Shown here: positions 30,910 to 39,509 of the stretch, piece by piece
Layout: every line of letters starts with the position of its first letter
Numbering within the stretch: the first letter of the stretch is position 1
Assembly: GCF_030145815.1 (NCBI RefSeq)
Contig: NZ_JAIXHL010000012.1
Coordinates: 96,174-160,173 of the forward strand
From: Sphingomonas sp.
GTDB taxonomy: Bacteria; Pseudomonadota; Alphaproteobacteria; Sphingomonadales; Sphingomonadaceae
Direction: 5' to 3'
Length of the DNA stretch: 64,000 nucleotides
The notes under the pieces: model-generated
What the model was told of the DNA's origin: nothing
The model's database searches: none
The model's input: only the letters and a program-made list of their open reading frames with translations
Translations under genes and position numbers: made by a program

Positions 30910-31319
30910 TGCTCCCCGCGCTCCTCGCGCTCGCCAGCATACAGGGCGATCCCGTGCACGCGCAGGACGCGCCGGAGCCGGCGGCGATCCACTGGGAAAG
31001 CCTGCCGACATTGCCCTATCGCGAGGCGCCGAGCATGACCCCGGCGATGCACGAATGGGCGCGCCGACAGGTGAGCGCGCGCAAATGCCGCGCGCGGCGG
31101 CTGGTCGATGGACGCCCGGCGGTGCGGGTCGAGGTGGCGGTACTGGTCGATGAGGACGGCGTGCGCACGACCATCCCGCGCGCCATCGGCTGCCCGACGA
31201 TCGAGCAATATGCGGCCGGGCTGGTCGCGGGCTTTTCCCGCAACAACCTGACCCAGCGGACCGGCGCGCCGGGCAATGTCTGGTACCGCGCGACCGTGAC
31301 CTTTGCCTGGCGGCAATGA
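30909..31319 (+). CDS. Secreted hypothetical protein
   Basis: 136 residues. Signal peptide [20 protein letters not shown], then a short domain with one Cys pair (KCRARR, GCPT) and alternating strands ending in WYRATVTFAWRQ. The C-terminal part resembles the TonB C-terminal-like domains of sphingomonad periplasmic proteins (compare the gene at 38018), but likeness is weak. Starts on the dut stop codon (ATG 30909, or GTG 30906) and overlaps the next gene by ATGA. Confidence 0.65.
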   Translation: MLPALLALASIQGDPVHAQDAPEPAAIHWESLPTLPYREAPSMTPAMHEWARRQVSARKCRARRLVDGRPAVRVEVAVLVDEDGVRTTIPRAIGCPTIEQYAAGLVAGFSRNNLTQRTGAPGNVWYRATVTFAWRQ

Positions 31320-32068
31320 GCTTTTCCGACGCCGAACTCGAACGCTACGCCCGCCACATCGTGCTGCCCGAGATTGGCGGGGTGGGACAGGCGGCGCTGA
31401 AGGCGGCACGGGTGCTGGTGGTGGGCGCTGGGGGGATCGGGAGCCCGGCGCTGCAGTATCTGGCGGCGGCGGGGGTTGGTGAAATCGACATTATCGACGG
31501 GGACCAAGTCGATCTGTCGAACCTGCAACGCCAAACCCTGTTTCCAACCGATAGCGTCGGCACCCCTAAAGTCGATGCTGCGATGGCCGCAGCAAAACGG
31601 ATAAATCCCCACTGCGAGGTATTCGCGTGGCCGTTTCGCATCGACGCAGACAACGCGCCCGATTTCATCAAGGGTCAATCTGTCATCCTCGACGGCACCG
31701 ACAATTTCGAGACCCGCCTGCTCGTCGCCGACGCAGCCCTTCGCCACCGCATTCCGCTCGTCAGCGCAGCCGTGGGGCGGTTCGAGGGACAGCTTGGCGT
31801 GTTTCGCGGGTGGGAGGCGGACAAGCCCTGTTACCGTTGCTTCGTCGGCAATGACCCGGAAACGACGGGGATCAACTGTTCCGAACAGGGCGTGCTCGGC
31901 GCGCTGACCGGGATCATGGGCAGCCTCGCCGCGCTGGAAGTGATCCGCGCGATCCACCCGTTCGGGGAGGACAGCGCGGGTAAGCTGCTGCTCGCCGACA
32001 CGCTGGCACTGCGCTTCCGCACGTTGACCCTGCCCAAGGACCCCGGCTGCCCGGCCTGCTCGGGCTGA
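31316..32068 (+). CDS. HesA/MoeB/ThiF family adenylyltransferase
   Basis: 250 residues. Rossmann ATP site VLVVGAGGIGSPALQYLA (residues about 32-49), DxVDLSNLQRQTLF, Arg-rich catalytic region, catalytic-Cys segment INCSEQGVLG and zinc ligands CYRC and CPAC. These E1-like enzymes adenylate the C-terminal Gly of MoaD or ThiS to prepare sulfur transfer. No rhodanese domain follows, so it is the short MoeB type. I cannot tell molybdopterin from thiamine from sequence alone. Confidence 0.88.
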   Translation: MSFSDAELERYARHIVLPEIGGVGQAALKAARVLVVGAGGIGSPALQYLAAAGVGEIDIIDGDQVDLSNLQRQTLFPTDSVGTPKVDAAMAAAKRINPHCEVFAWPFRIDADNAPDFIKGQSVILDGTDNFETRLLVADAALRHRIPLVSAAVGRFEGQLGVFRGWEADKPCYRCFVGNDPETTGINCSEQGVLGALTGIMGSLAALEVIRAIHPFGEDSAGKLLLADTLALRFRTLTLPKDPGCPACSG

Positions 32069-32071
32069 GAC

Positions 32072-33406
32072 CTACTCCGCCGGAAACGCCTGGCGCTTGC
32101 CGCCGGCCTTGTGGACGACGCCGTGACGCATCACGAACTCGACCTGCTCCATCCGCTTGATGTCGTCGAGCGGGCTGCCCGCGACGGCGATGATGTCGGC
32201 ATCCTTGCCCGGCGCGATCGACCCGATGTTCGAGCGTCCCAGGGCCTCGGCAGCGTTGCGCGTCGCGGCCTTGAGCGCCATGGCCGGGCTCATCCCCGCC
32301 TTCACCATCAGCGAGAATTCCTGCGCATTGTCGCCATGGCGGGACACGCCGCTGTCGGTGCCGAACGCGACCTTCACCCCCGCCGCATAGGCTTTGCTGT
32401 GGCTGGCAAAGGCGGCCGCTGCGGCTTCCTCGGCCTTGGGGATGACTGCGGGCGGGAGCAGGCCCTTGCGCGCCTGTTCCAGCGCGGCGGCGGGCGCCAT
32501 CATCGTAGGCACGAGCCACGTGCCGTTCTTCTTCATCAGCGCGATCGCTTCGTCGTCGAGGAACGACCCGTGATCGACCGTGTCCACCCCGGTCGCGACC
32601 GCCGCCTTGGTCCCCGCCGCTGCATGGCTGTGCGTCGCGACCTTTCGCCCCAGCCCGTGCGCGGTGTCGATGATCGCCTTCATCTCGGCATCGGTCATGG
32701 CGCGACCGAGACCGCCCGACACGTTCGAGAGCACGCCGCCGGTTGACATGTACTTGATGACCTGCGCGCCCAGCGCGATCTGTTGCCGCACCGCGCGCGT
32801 GCAGTCCTCAGGGCCGTCACAGGTGTTGATCTGATGCTTGTGGATCGCGTCGGCGAACACTTCCGCGACGCCGTTGGTCCCGTCGGCATGGCCGCCCGAG
32901 ACCGAGATCGAATTGCCCGCATTGACGATGGTCGGCCCGGCAATGTCGCCGCGCTCGACCCCCTCGCGCAGCGCGCGCATGCCACGCGCACTCCCGCCCA
33001 GATCGCGCACCGTGGTGAAGCCGGCCTCCAGCGTGACGCGGGCATTGGCGACCGCGTGCATCATGTCATCTTCATCGTCGCGGTTGAGCGCGGTCAGCCG
33101 GTCGCGCAGCGGATCGCCGCCGATCCCCCACAGATGGACATGCATGTCGACCAGTCCCGGCATTACGAACCGGTCCTTGAGATCGATCAGCTCTGCTCCG
33201 CCCTCCGGCGCAACAAAGCCGTCGCGGATTTCGACCACCTTGCCATCGCGGATGATGATCGTGCTCGGCCCGCGCGGCGCCTCACCCGGATTAGCGAGCA
33301 GCGTGCCGACGTGGATGAACTTCACCTTGGCCGGTACGCTGGTCTGCGCAGCGAGCGGGGTCGCCGCGGCGAGCAACGCGATCGTGATGGCGGCGATTCG
33401 ACGCAT
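32072..33406 (-). CDS. Secreted amidohydrolase (Xaa-Pro dipeptidase/prolidase-like)
   Basis: 444 residues. Signal peptide MRRIAAITIALLAAATPLAAQ. Metal-dependent hydrolase fold with DMHVHLWG (first two His), carboxylated-Lys position QVIKYMSTGG, HSHAAAG, DHGSFLDDE and GTDSGV as the last Asp. The IKYMSTGGV and HGDNAQE contexts match the exported imidazolonepropionase/prolidase-like group whose members split dipeptides. CAGGGGAGAG lies just before ATG 33406. Probably periplasmic; the substrate is not certain. Confidence 0.88.
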   Translation of the reverse strand: MRRIAAITIALLAAATPLAAQTSVPAKVKFIHVGTLLANPGEAPRGPSTIIIRDGKVVEIRDGFVAPEGGAELIDLKDRFVMPGLVDMHVHLWGIGGDPLRDRLTALNRDDEDDMMHAVANARVTLEAGFTTVRDLGGSARGMRALREGVERGDIAGPTIVNAGNSISVSGGHADGTNGVAEVFADAIHKHQINTCDGPEDCTRAVRQQIALGAQVIKYMSTGGVLSNVSGGLGRAMTDAEMKAIIDTAHGLGRKVATHSHAAAGTKAAVATGVDTVDHGSFLDDEAIALMKKNGTWLVPTMMAPAAALEQARKGLLPPAVIPKAEEAAAAAFASHSKAYAAGVKVAFGTDSGVSRHGDNAQEFSLMVKAGMSPAMALKAATRNAAEALGRSNIGSIAPGKDADIIAVAGSPLDDIKRMEQVEFVMRHGVVHKAGGKRQAFPAE

Positions 33407-33455
33407 GGCACTCTCCCCTGTTTGCAACAACCTAGGCCGCAAACCGGGCCGGTGA

Positions 33456-33830
33456 CTAGCCCCCGGGCTGGGTGATCGAGGGCGGGTCGCTGGCGGGGAA
33501 GCTGTCGTCCAGCTCCGCGTCGAGCTCGGCGTCCTGCTTGTTGCGCGCGATGCTCGCCTCCATCCGCGCAATCTGCTCGGGCGTGGCTTCACCCTGGTGC
33601 TGTGTCTTCCAAGTCGCATAGGGCATGCCGTAAATCGCCGTGCGCGCGGCATCACGGTCCAGTTCGCCGCCGCTCGCCTCGCTCACCCAATCGGCGAGGC
33701 AGTTGCGGCAAAAGCCCGCAAGCCCCATCAGTTCGATATTCTCGGCATCGGACCGGTGGCGCAAATGGCGGACGAGGCGGCGGAAGGCCTGAGCGGCAGT
33801 CCGGTCGTCAATACTGTCCAGCGTTGTCAT
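33456..33830 (-). CDS. DUF1244 family protein with C-terminal extension
   Basis: 124 residues. Residues about 12-70 show the DUF1244 core (FRRLVRHLRHRSDAENIELM, GLAGFCRNCLADW with two Cys, YGMPYATWK). The tail beyond residue 85 is acidic and ends DSFPASDPPSITQPGG, a segment of a kind found at the end of other small proteobacterial proteins. ATG 33830. Function unknown. Divergent from pyruvate kinase with 60 bases between. Confidence 0.85.
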   Translation of the reverse strand: MTTLDSIDDRTAAQAFRRLVRHLRHRSDAENIELMGLAGFCRNCLADWVSEASGGELDRDAARTAIYGMPYATWKTQHQGEATPEQIARMEASIARNKQDAELDAELDDSFPASDPPSITQPGG

Positions 33831-33890
33831 ATTCGCGCCTCCACGGTTGAATAGTGAGCATTTGGCGTTAGGGACCGGCAGAGACAAGAC

Positions 33891-35363
33891 ATGGAGAATT
33901 CGGCGATGACGAAGGCAATGGCACCGCGGTCGCGCAAGGTGCGCGTTCTGGCGACGCTCGGCCCCGCCAGCAACACGCCGGAGATGATCGCCGCGCTGCA
34001 CGCCGCGGGTGCCGACGCCTTTCGCATCAACATGAGCCATGGCGACCAGGAATCGAAGATCCCGGTAATCGCTGCGATCCGCGCGCTGGAGAAAATCACC
34101 GGCCGCCCGACCACGATTCTGGCCGATCTTCAGGGCCCGAAGCTGCGCGTCGGCAAATTTGCCGAGGGCAAGGTGACGCTGGCGACCGGCGCGACCTTTC
34201 GCCTCGACCGCGACACGACGCCGGGCGACGCAACCCGCGTCGAGCTGCCCCATCGCGAGATTTTCGAGGCCGTGACCGAGGGCGCGCGCCTGTTGCTCGA
34301 CGATGGCAAGATGGTGCTGCGCGTCACCGGCTATGGCGATGGCTGGATCGACACGCGGGTCGAGGTCGGTGGGGTATTGTCGAACTCCAAGGGGTTGAAC
34401 GTCCCTGACATGGTCCTGCCGCTCGCCGCGCTGACCGAGAAGGACCGCAGCGACCTGGCCTTTGCGGTGGCGCAGAAGGTCGACTGGATCGCGCTGTCGT
34501 TCGTGCAGCGGCCCGAGGATCTCGCGGAAGCACGCCGCCTGATCGGACCGGGTGGCCCGGCGCTGCTCGCCAAGATCGAAAAGCCGAGCGCGGTTGCGCG
34601 GCTCGACGAGATTGTCGAGGCGTGCGACGGCGTGATGGTCGCGCGCGGCGATCTGGGCGTCGAGCTGCCGCCACAGAATTTGCCGCCGATGCAGAAGCGC
34701 ATCGTCGAAACCTCGCGCCGCATGGGGCGCCCGGTGATCGTTGCGACGCAAATGCTGGAATCAATGATCACCTCGCCCTCCCCCACCCGCGCCGAGGTGT
34801 CGGACGTCGCGACCGCGGTCTATGACGGCGCCGACGCGATCATGCTGTCGGCGGAGAGCGCGGCGGGCCAGTGGCCGATTGAATCGGTGACGATGATGGA
34901 CGCGATCGCCGATTCGGTCGAGCGCGACCCGGCACATGGCGACCGCGTGCACTTCACGGTGATGCGGCCTGATCCCACCACCGCCGACGCGCTGGCCGAA
35001 GCGGCCAAGTCGATCGCAGCGAATGTGTCAGCTAGCGCGATCCTCTGCTTCACCATGTCGGGCTCCACCGCCCGCCGCATCGCGCGCGAGCGTCCGTCGG
35101 TGCCGATTCTGGTGCTGACCCCCAAGGCGGAGACGGCACGGCGCATGGGCCTGCTGTGGGGCACGCATGCGGTGCACACCAAGGACGTCGATTCGTTCGA
35201 GGAAATGGTGGCGAAGGCCAAGCGCATGGCGCTGCGCCAGGGAATCGCAAAGGGCGGCGACCGCGTCGTGGTCTGCGCCGGCGTCCCGTTCGGCACGCCC
35301 GGATCGACCAACGTGCTGCACGTCGTGACGCTGGTTGGGGATGAGCTGAAGGGGCGGAGTTAA
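33891..35363 (+). CDS. pyk: Pyruvate kinase
   Basis: 490 residues. RKVRVLATLGPAS at the N-terminus, NMSHG, the B domain about residues 75-170, catalytic Lys in LLAKIEKPSA, MVARGDLGVE, TQMLESMI, and the regulatory C domain ending in STNVLHVVTLV. It makes ATP and pyruvate from phosphoenolpyruvate. Two more in-frame ATGs (33906, 33918) leave the exact start open. Stop overlaps the stop of the convergent HAD gene. Confidence 0.97.
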   Translation: MENSAMTKAMAPRSRKVRVLATLGPASNTPEMIAALHAAGADAFRINMSHGDQESKIPVIAAIRALEKITGRPTTILADLQGPKLRVGKFAEGKVTLATGATFRLDRDTTPGDATRVELPHREIFEAVTEGARLLLDDGKMVLRVTGYGDGWIDTRVEVGGVLSNSKGLNVPDMVLPLAALTEKDRSDLAFAVAQKVDWIALSFVQRPEDLAEARRLIGPGGPALLAKIEKPSAVARLDEIVEACDGVMVARGDLGVELPPQNLPPMQKRIVETSRRMGRPVIVATQMLESMITSPSPTRAEVSDVATAVYDGADAIMLSAESAAGQWPIESVTMMDAIADSVERDPAHGDRVHFTVMRPDPTTADALAEAAKSIAANVSASAILCFTMSGSTARRIARERPSVPILVLTPKAETARRMGLLWGTHAVHTKDVDSFEEMVAKAKRMALRQGIAKGGDRVVVCAGVPFGTPGSTNVLHVVTLVGDELKGRS

Positions 35364-35968
35364 GCGCGCAGCAGCCCGGCGGCGACCAGTTCGCGCCGGG
35401 CGTCTGCTTCCTCGGTAAACAGCACCGAGCGGATCCCCAGCGCGCGGGCACCCGAAACGTTGGCCGCATTGTCGTCGATGAACACCGCCTCGTGCGGCTC
35501 CAGTCCGAAGCGGGCGAGCGCGAGGCGGTAGATGGCGGGGTCGGGCTTGACCAGTTTCTCGTCGCCCGAGACGACGACATCGCGGAAACGGTCGAACAGC
35601 TGCGACCATTCTGCGCGGAAGGGCGGCCAGAATTCGTGGCTGAAATTGGTGATCGCGAACAGCGGGACGCCTGCTGCATCCAGCTCCGCAACCAGCTCGT
35701 GCATGCCGGGTACCGGTCCGCCGACGCTTTCGTTGAAGCGCGGGCCCCAGGCGGCGATCAGATCGGCATGCTCGGGAAAGCGCGCGGTCAGCTCGGCCGA
35801 GGTGTCGGCGAAGTCGCGCCCGGCATCATGCTGAAAATGCCACTCCTGCGTAACAACGTCGCGCACAAACGCGTCGAGCGCCCGATCGTCACCGATCAGG
35901 CGCTCGTACAGAAACCGCGGATGCCAGGTGAAGAGGACGTTGCCGATATCGAAGATAACGGCGCGCAC
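35360..35968 (-). CDS. HAD family hydrolase (subfamily IA)
   Basis: 202 residues from GTG 35968. Nucleophile motif FDIGNVLF (Asp at residue 7; the second Asp of DxD is replaced by Gly-Asn, as in the YihX/epoxide-hydrolase-N-terminal group), motif II ITNFSH, Lys in KLVKPDP and acidic motif VFIDDNAANV. Likely a sugar- or nucleotide-phosphate phosphatase; the Asn in place of the acid-base Asp lowers confidence in phosphatase activity. It lies 23 bases downstream of rpmJ. Confidence 0.85.
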   Translation of the reverse strand: MRAVIFDIGNVLFTWHPRFLYERLIGDDRALDAFVRDVVTQEWHFQHDAGRDFADTSAELTARFPEHADLIAAWGPRFNESVGGPVPGMHELVAELDAAGVPLFAITNFSHEFWPPFRAEWSQLFDRFRDVVVSGDEKLVKPDPAIYRLALARFGLEPHEAVFIDDNAANVSGARALGIRSVLFTEEADARRELVAAGLLRA

Positions 35969-35991
35969 GGCCCTCTCGCCCTGCGCCGGAA

Positions 35992-36117
35992 TCAGCCCTG
36001 GCGGGCCTTGAAGCGACGCTGCGTCTTGTTGATGACATAGACGCGACCGCGACGACGGATCACGCGGTTGTCGCGATGGCGATCCTTGAGCGACTTCAGG
36101 CTGTTCACGATCTTCAT
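35992..36117 (-). CDS. rpmJ: 50S ribosomal protein L36
   Basis: 41 residues: [20 protein letters not shown], then [21 protein letters not shown]. This is the longer, zinc-free kind of L36 (no CxxC), typical of alphaproteobacteria. It was found by translating the gap, as it is too short for routine ORF lists. Confidence 0.95.
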   Translation of the reverse strand: MKIVNSLKSLKDRHRDNRVIRRRGRVYVINKTQRRFKARQG

Positions 36118-36282
36118 GACCGATTCTCTACTATCTTGAATTATGGCGGGTGCCGGAAAAGAGGCGCTCGCCTAGTCGGGACAGGCCGACAAGTCAAGGA
36201 AAGCTTGGCAACGGAACCCACATCCCCGTAACGATGTTGAACCGTTGAGCCGTGGCGTGTGCACGGCAGGAGGATGTGTCCG

Positions 36283-36882
36283 ATGAAGACCCGTGCAATG
36301 CTTGCCCTCGCTTTCTCCGCCGCTGCCCTGGCCGGCTGTTCGACCACCATGGGTGGCCGGTCTGCCCCGGTCGATGTGACCCGCTATCATCTGTCGCAGC
36401 CGATTCCCGCCGGCACGCTCGCAGTGCAGCCGGTGAGCGGCACGACCGCCGGACCCGAGGCGCAGCTCTATCTCGACGCGGTCGCGGCGACGATGGGCGG
36501 CATGGGCTTCGCCACGGCCACGGATTCGGCCAAGGCCGACTATCTCGCCACGGTCGATTTTCGCCGCACTGATCGCGGCCAGGTCCGCACGCGCCCGCCG
36601 ATCACGATCGGTATCGGTGGCGGAAGCTATGGCGGTGGTGTCGGGGTTGGTGCGGGCGGCAGCGTCGGCATCGGGAGCAAGACCAAGACGGTCTATGCCT
36701 CAGAACTCGCCGTCCAGTTGCGCCGTCGCGGAGACAATACGGTGATCTGGGAGGGCAAGGCGATCACCGAGACGCTGGGAGCCGCCGACGGCACCCAGCC
36801 GACCGATACCGCGACCAAGCTCTCGAATGCCCTGTTCAAGGGCTTTCCCGGCCAGTCGGGGATCACTATCACGGTGAAATGA
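36283..36882 (+). CDS. DUF4136 lipoprotein
   Basis: 199 residues. Lipoprotein signal MKTRAMLALAFSAAALAGCS with the lipobox Cys at residue 19. The body has the DUF4136 layout: an early strand region around TRYHLSQPIPAGTLAV, the YLATVDF segment, a Gly-rich stretch ([22 protein letters not shown]), and WEGKA near the end. AGGAGG precedes the start; an ATG nine bases earlier is possible. Outer- or inner-membrane-anchored, role unknown. ATGA overlap with the peptidase gene suggests coupling. Confidence 0.82.
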   Translation: MKTRAMLALAFSAAALAGCSTTMGGRSAPVDVTRYHLSQPIPAGTLAVQPVSGTTAGPEAQLYLDAVAATMGGMGFATATDSAKADYLATVDFRRTDRGQVRTRPPITIGIGGGSYGGGVGVGAGGSVGIGSKTKTVYASELAVQLRRRGDNTVIWEGKAITETLGAADGTQPTDTATKLSNALFKGFPGQSGITITVK

Positions 36883-37997
36883 CCATTCATCTCAATGCCG
36901 CGTTCGACAGCGGCAACATTCGCCTGATCGACATCGACGGGGACACCGTCGATGTCGAGATCGTCGCCGACCACCAGTCCGACTTTTTCCAGTGGTTCCA
37001 CTTTCGCGTCGCGGGCGCGAAGGGGCGGACGCTGACCTTCCGCATCGTCAATGCGGGCAAGGCGGCCTATGCGTTCGGCTGGCCGGGCTATCGCGCGCGG
37101 GTCAGCACCGATCGTGTCGCGTGGCGGCTCACCGATGGCAGCTATGAAGCGGGCGTGTTCAGCTTCACCCACAGCTTCGACAGCGACGTCGCGTGGTTCG
37201 CCTATTTCGCGCCCTACAGCATGGAGCGCCATGCCGACCTGATCGCGCGCATGGCCGCCCAGCCGGGCGTGACGCACCGCGAGCTGGGCCAGACGCTCGA
37301 CGGGCGCGCGATGGACCTGCTCACGCTGGGAACCGGGCCGAAGCAGGTGTGGCTCTATGCCCGCCAGCATCCCGGCGAATCGATGGCCGAATGGTGGGCC
37401 GAGGGTGCGCTGGAAAAGCTGACCGATCCCGATGACGCGACCGCGCAGGCGCTGCGGGCCAAGGCGACCTTCCACATCGTCCCCAACATGAACCCGGACG
37501 GCAGCTTTCGTGGCCATCTGCGCACCAATGCCGCGGGGGTGAACCTCAACCGCGAATGGCATGCCCCGACGCGGGAGCAGAGCCCCGAAGTATTCCTCGT
37601 CCGCGCGGCGATGGACGAAACCGGGGTCGATTTCGCGATGGATGTGCATGGCGATGAGGCGATCCCGGCGAACTTCCTCGCGGGGTTCGAGGGGATTCCC
37701 AGCTGGACCGACGCCTTGGGCGAAAAATATTATGAATTCGGCCGCCGCCTTGCAGCCACGACGCCGCTGTTCCAGCTCGAAAAGGGCTATGACAAGTCCG
37801 CACCGGGCCAGGCGAACCTGTCGATGTCGACCAACCAGCTCGCCGAGCGCTTTGGCGCGGTGTCGATGACACTGGAAATGCCGTTCAAGGATCACGACCC
37901 GAGCCCTGATGCCGAATATGGCTGGTCGCCGGAACGCTGCAAGGCGCTGGCGCATGCCTGCCTCGACACGCTGGCCGGGATGATCGACGAGATTTAG
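36879..37997 (+). CDS. M14 family zinc carboxypeptidase (cytosolic carboxypeptidase-like)
   Basis: 372 residues. N-terminal beta-sandwich (1 to about 115) with FFQWFHFRVAGAKG, as in cytosolic carboxypeptidase (CCP/AGBL) relatives, then the M14 domain: zinc ligands in ARQHPGESMAEWW (HxxE) and MDVHGDE, NPDGSFRGHLRTNAAGVNLN for the substrate carboxylate, and catalytic Glu in TLEMPFKDH. No signal peptide. Eukaryotic relatives trim poly-Glu; the bacterial substrate is unknown. Confidence 0.9.
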   Translation: MTIHLNAAFDSGNIRLIDIDGDTVDVEIVADHQSDFFQWFHFRVAGAKGRTLTFRIVNAGKAAYAFGWPGYRARVSTDRVAWRLTDGSYEAGVFSFTHSFDSDVAWFAYFAPYSMERHADLIARMAAQPGVTHRELGQTLDGRAMDLLTLGTGPKQVWLYARQHPGESMAEWWAEGALEKLTDPDDATAQALRAKATFHIVPNMNPDGSFRGHLRTNAAGVNLNREWHAPTREQSPEVFLVRAAMDETGVDFAMDVHGDEAIPANFLAGFEGIPSWTDALGEKYYEFGRRLAATTPLFQLEKGYDKSAPGQANLSMSTNQLAERFGAVSMTLEMPFKDHDPSPDAEYGWSPERCKALAHACLDTLAGMIDEI

Positions 37998-38017
37998 ACC
38001 GATTACCGGGGGGAACG

Positions 38018-38782
38018 ATGATCGCACTGGCCTTGACCGCAGCTGCCTTGGCTCAGGCAGCACTTCCCCCCAAGCTCGGCGAGCCGTGGATCGGCGCTGA
38101 CCGCAATCAGCGTGAAGCATCGATCGGCTTGCAGATCGACCGGAGCACCGAGCCGGACCCGGAACTGGTGCGCGGGCTGGAAATCAACTGGGACGACTTC
38201 CCCTATCAGCAGGGGCGGTTCCCGGTCCCCGTTACGGACGCGGATGACTATAATGTCGCGGTCGGGATCATGCTCGATGTTGCTGCGACCGGCGTGCCGC
38301 AGTCGTGCCGGATTGTCACGCCTAGCCGAACCGCAGCGTTCGATGCGCACGCCTGTCCGCACCTCATACGCTATCTGCGCTTTTACCCGGCGCTGAACCG
38401 GTCGGGCACGCGGCTTGGCGGGACGCTGGCGATCCGGGTGCGCTACACCGCCGGGCGTATCCGCATGGAGACTGCAGCTGGCGGCGTGGTGCCGATGGCA
38501 TGGCGCCCGACGCCCAAGCCGCTCACGCCGATCACCGCCGCTACGGTCGGGTTCGGCCCGGGCGATGGCCTGCCGGCAAGCGTCGGCGGCACCAGCGGAT
38601 GGCTGAAGGTCGAGGCGGATGGCAGTGTCAGCGGCTGCATGCTGGCCGCACCGACCCAGGTCGACGCGTTCGACATCAAGATGTGCGAGCGGCTGCGCGC
38701 GGTGAAGTTCGAACCCGCGCGGGAACGCGACGGGCGCGCCGTTCCGTCCCGCTACCGCTTTGGCATGAGCCGCCCACGATGA
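38018..38782 (+). CDS. Secreted protein with two TonB-C-like repeats
   Basis: 254 residues. Signal peptide MIALALTAAALAQAALPPK. Two similar modules of about 70 residues each: one with GVPQSCRIVTPSR and ACPHLIRYLRFYPA, the other with GSVSGCMLAAP and MCERLRAVKFEPA. Each carries the Cys pair and the RYxF/FEPA turn of the periplasmic TonB C-terminal fold, but there is no membrane anchor of the TonB type. GGGGGGAACG lies before the ATG. ATGA overlap with the GNAT gene. Confidence 0.75.
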   Translation: MIALALTAAALAQAALPPKLGEPWIGADRNQREASIGLQIDRSTEPDPELVRGLEINWDDFPYQQGRFPVPVTDADDYNVAVGIMLDVAATGVPQSCRIVTPSRTAAFDAHACPHLIRYLRFYPALNRSGTRLGGTLAIRVRYTAGRIRMETAAGGVVPMAWRPTPKPLTPITAATVGFGPGDGLPASVGGTSGWLKVEADGSVSGCMLAAPTQVDAFDIKMCERLRAVKFEPARERDGRAVPSRYRFGMSRPR

Positions 38783-39237
38783 TGATCCGCGCCGGTCAGC
38801 TCGACGATCCGCAGGTGGTCGCGTTGCTTGCGGTGCATGCGCGCGGGATGCTCGACAACTCGCCGCCGGATGCCTGCCATTTCCTTGACCTGTCGGGCCT
38901 CAAGACGCCGGACATCACGTTCCTGAGCGCTTGGGATGGCGACACGTTGCTCGGCATCGGCGCGGTCAAGGCGCTGGGCGACGGGACGGGTGAGGTGAAG
39001 TCGATGCGTACCGCCGCCAGCGCGACCGGGCGCGGGGCCGGCACGGCGATCCTGCGGCACATCATCACGCTGGCACGGGAACGCGGCTATTCCGCGCTCA
39101 AGCTGGAGACCGGCACCGGGCCGTCCTTCGACGCCGCGCACCGGCTGTACACGCGGCACGGCTTCGCCCCCTGCCCGCCCTTCGCCGACTATGAAGCGAG
39201 CGATTTCAACCGCTTCTACGCAATCGAACTGACCTAA
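38779..39237 (+). CDS. GNAT family N-acetyltransferase
   Basis: 152 residues. Acetyl-CoA site AASATGRGAGTAILRHII (motif A, R/Q-x-x-G-x-G/A pattern), then LETGTGPSFDAAHRLYTRHGFAPC and a C-terminal FxxYxxSxFNRFYAIEL. Similar to YjhQ/PsiE-type acyltransferases. The substrate cannot be predicted. The stop lies two bases from the stop of the convergent DUF1467 gene. Confidence 0.88.
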   Translation: MMIRAGQLDDPQVVALLAVHARGMLDNSPPDACHFLDLSGLKTPDITFLSAWDGDTLLGIGAVKALGDGTGEVKSMRTAASATGRGAGTAILRHIITLARERGYSALKLETGTGPSFDAAHRLYTRHGFAPCPPFADYEASDFNRFYAIELT

Positions 39238-39239
39238 CC

Positions 39240-39500
39240 TCAGTTCCAGTAATCGAGCATGTCGGCGGTGATCCAGCCGTTGACGTAATTGAGGTAAAAG
39301 GCCGCGAACAGCACGGTGCCGACGATCGTCGTCCACTTCGCGATCGCGCCGGCGTCAAAGCGCTGCGGCGCGCTTTCGGCCTGGCCCTTGATCAGCGCCT
39401 CCCCCGCCTCGACCCCGGTGCGCGCGAAGAACGGCAGCACCAGGAACAGGGCAAGGAACCAGAACAGGAAATAGATTGCGAGCGCACTGAACCAGTTCAT
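39240..39500 (-). CDS. DUF1467 family membrane protein
   Basis: 86 residues with two helices (ALAIYFLFWFLALFLVLPFF and TIVGTVLFAAFYLNYVNGW). The GVEAGEALIKGQAESAP linker between them is the DUF1467 pattern. It is the last gene of the long minus-strand run after rnj, a placement conserved in alphaproteobacteria. Function unknown. Confidence 0.88.
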   Translation of the reverse strand: MNWFSALAIYFLFWFLALFLVLPFFARTGVEAGEALIKGQAESAPQRFDAGAIAKWTTIVGTVLFAAFYLNYVNGWITADMLDYWN

Positions 39501-39509
39501 GGCGGCACT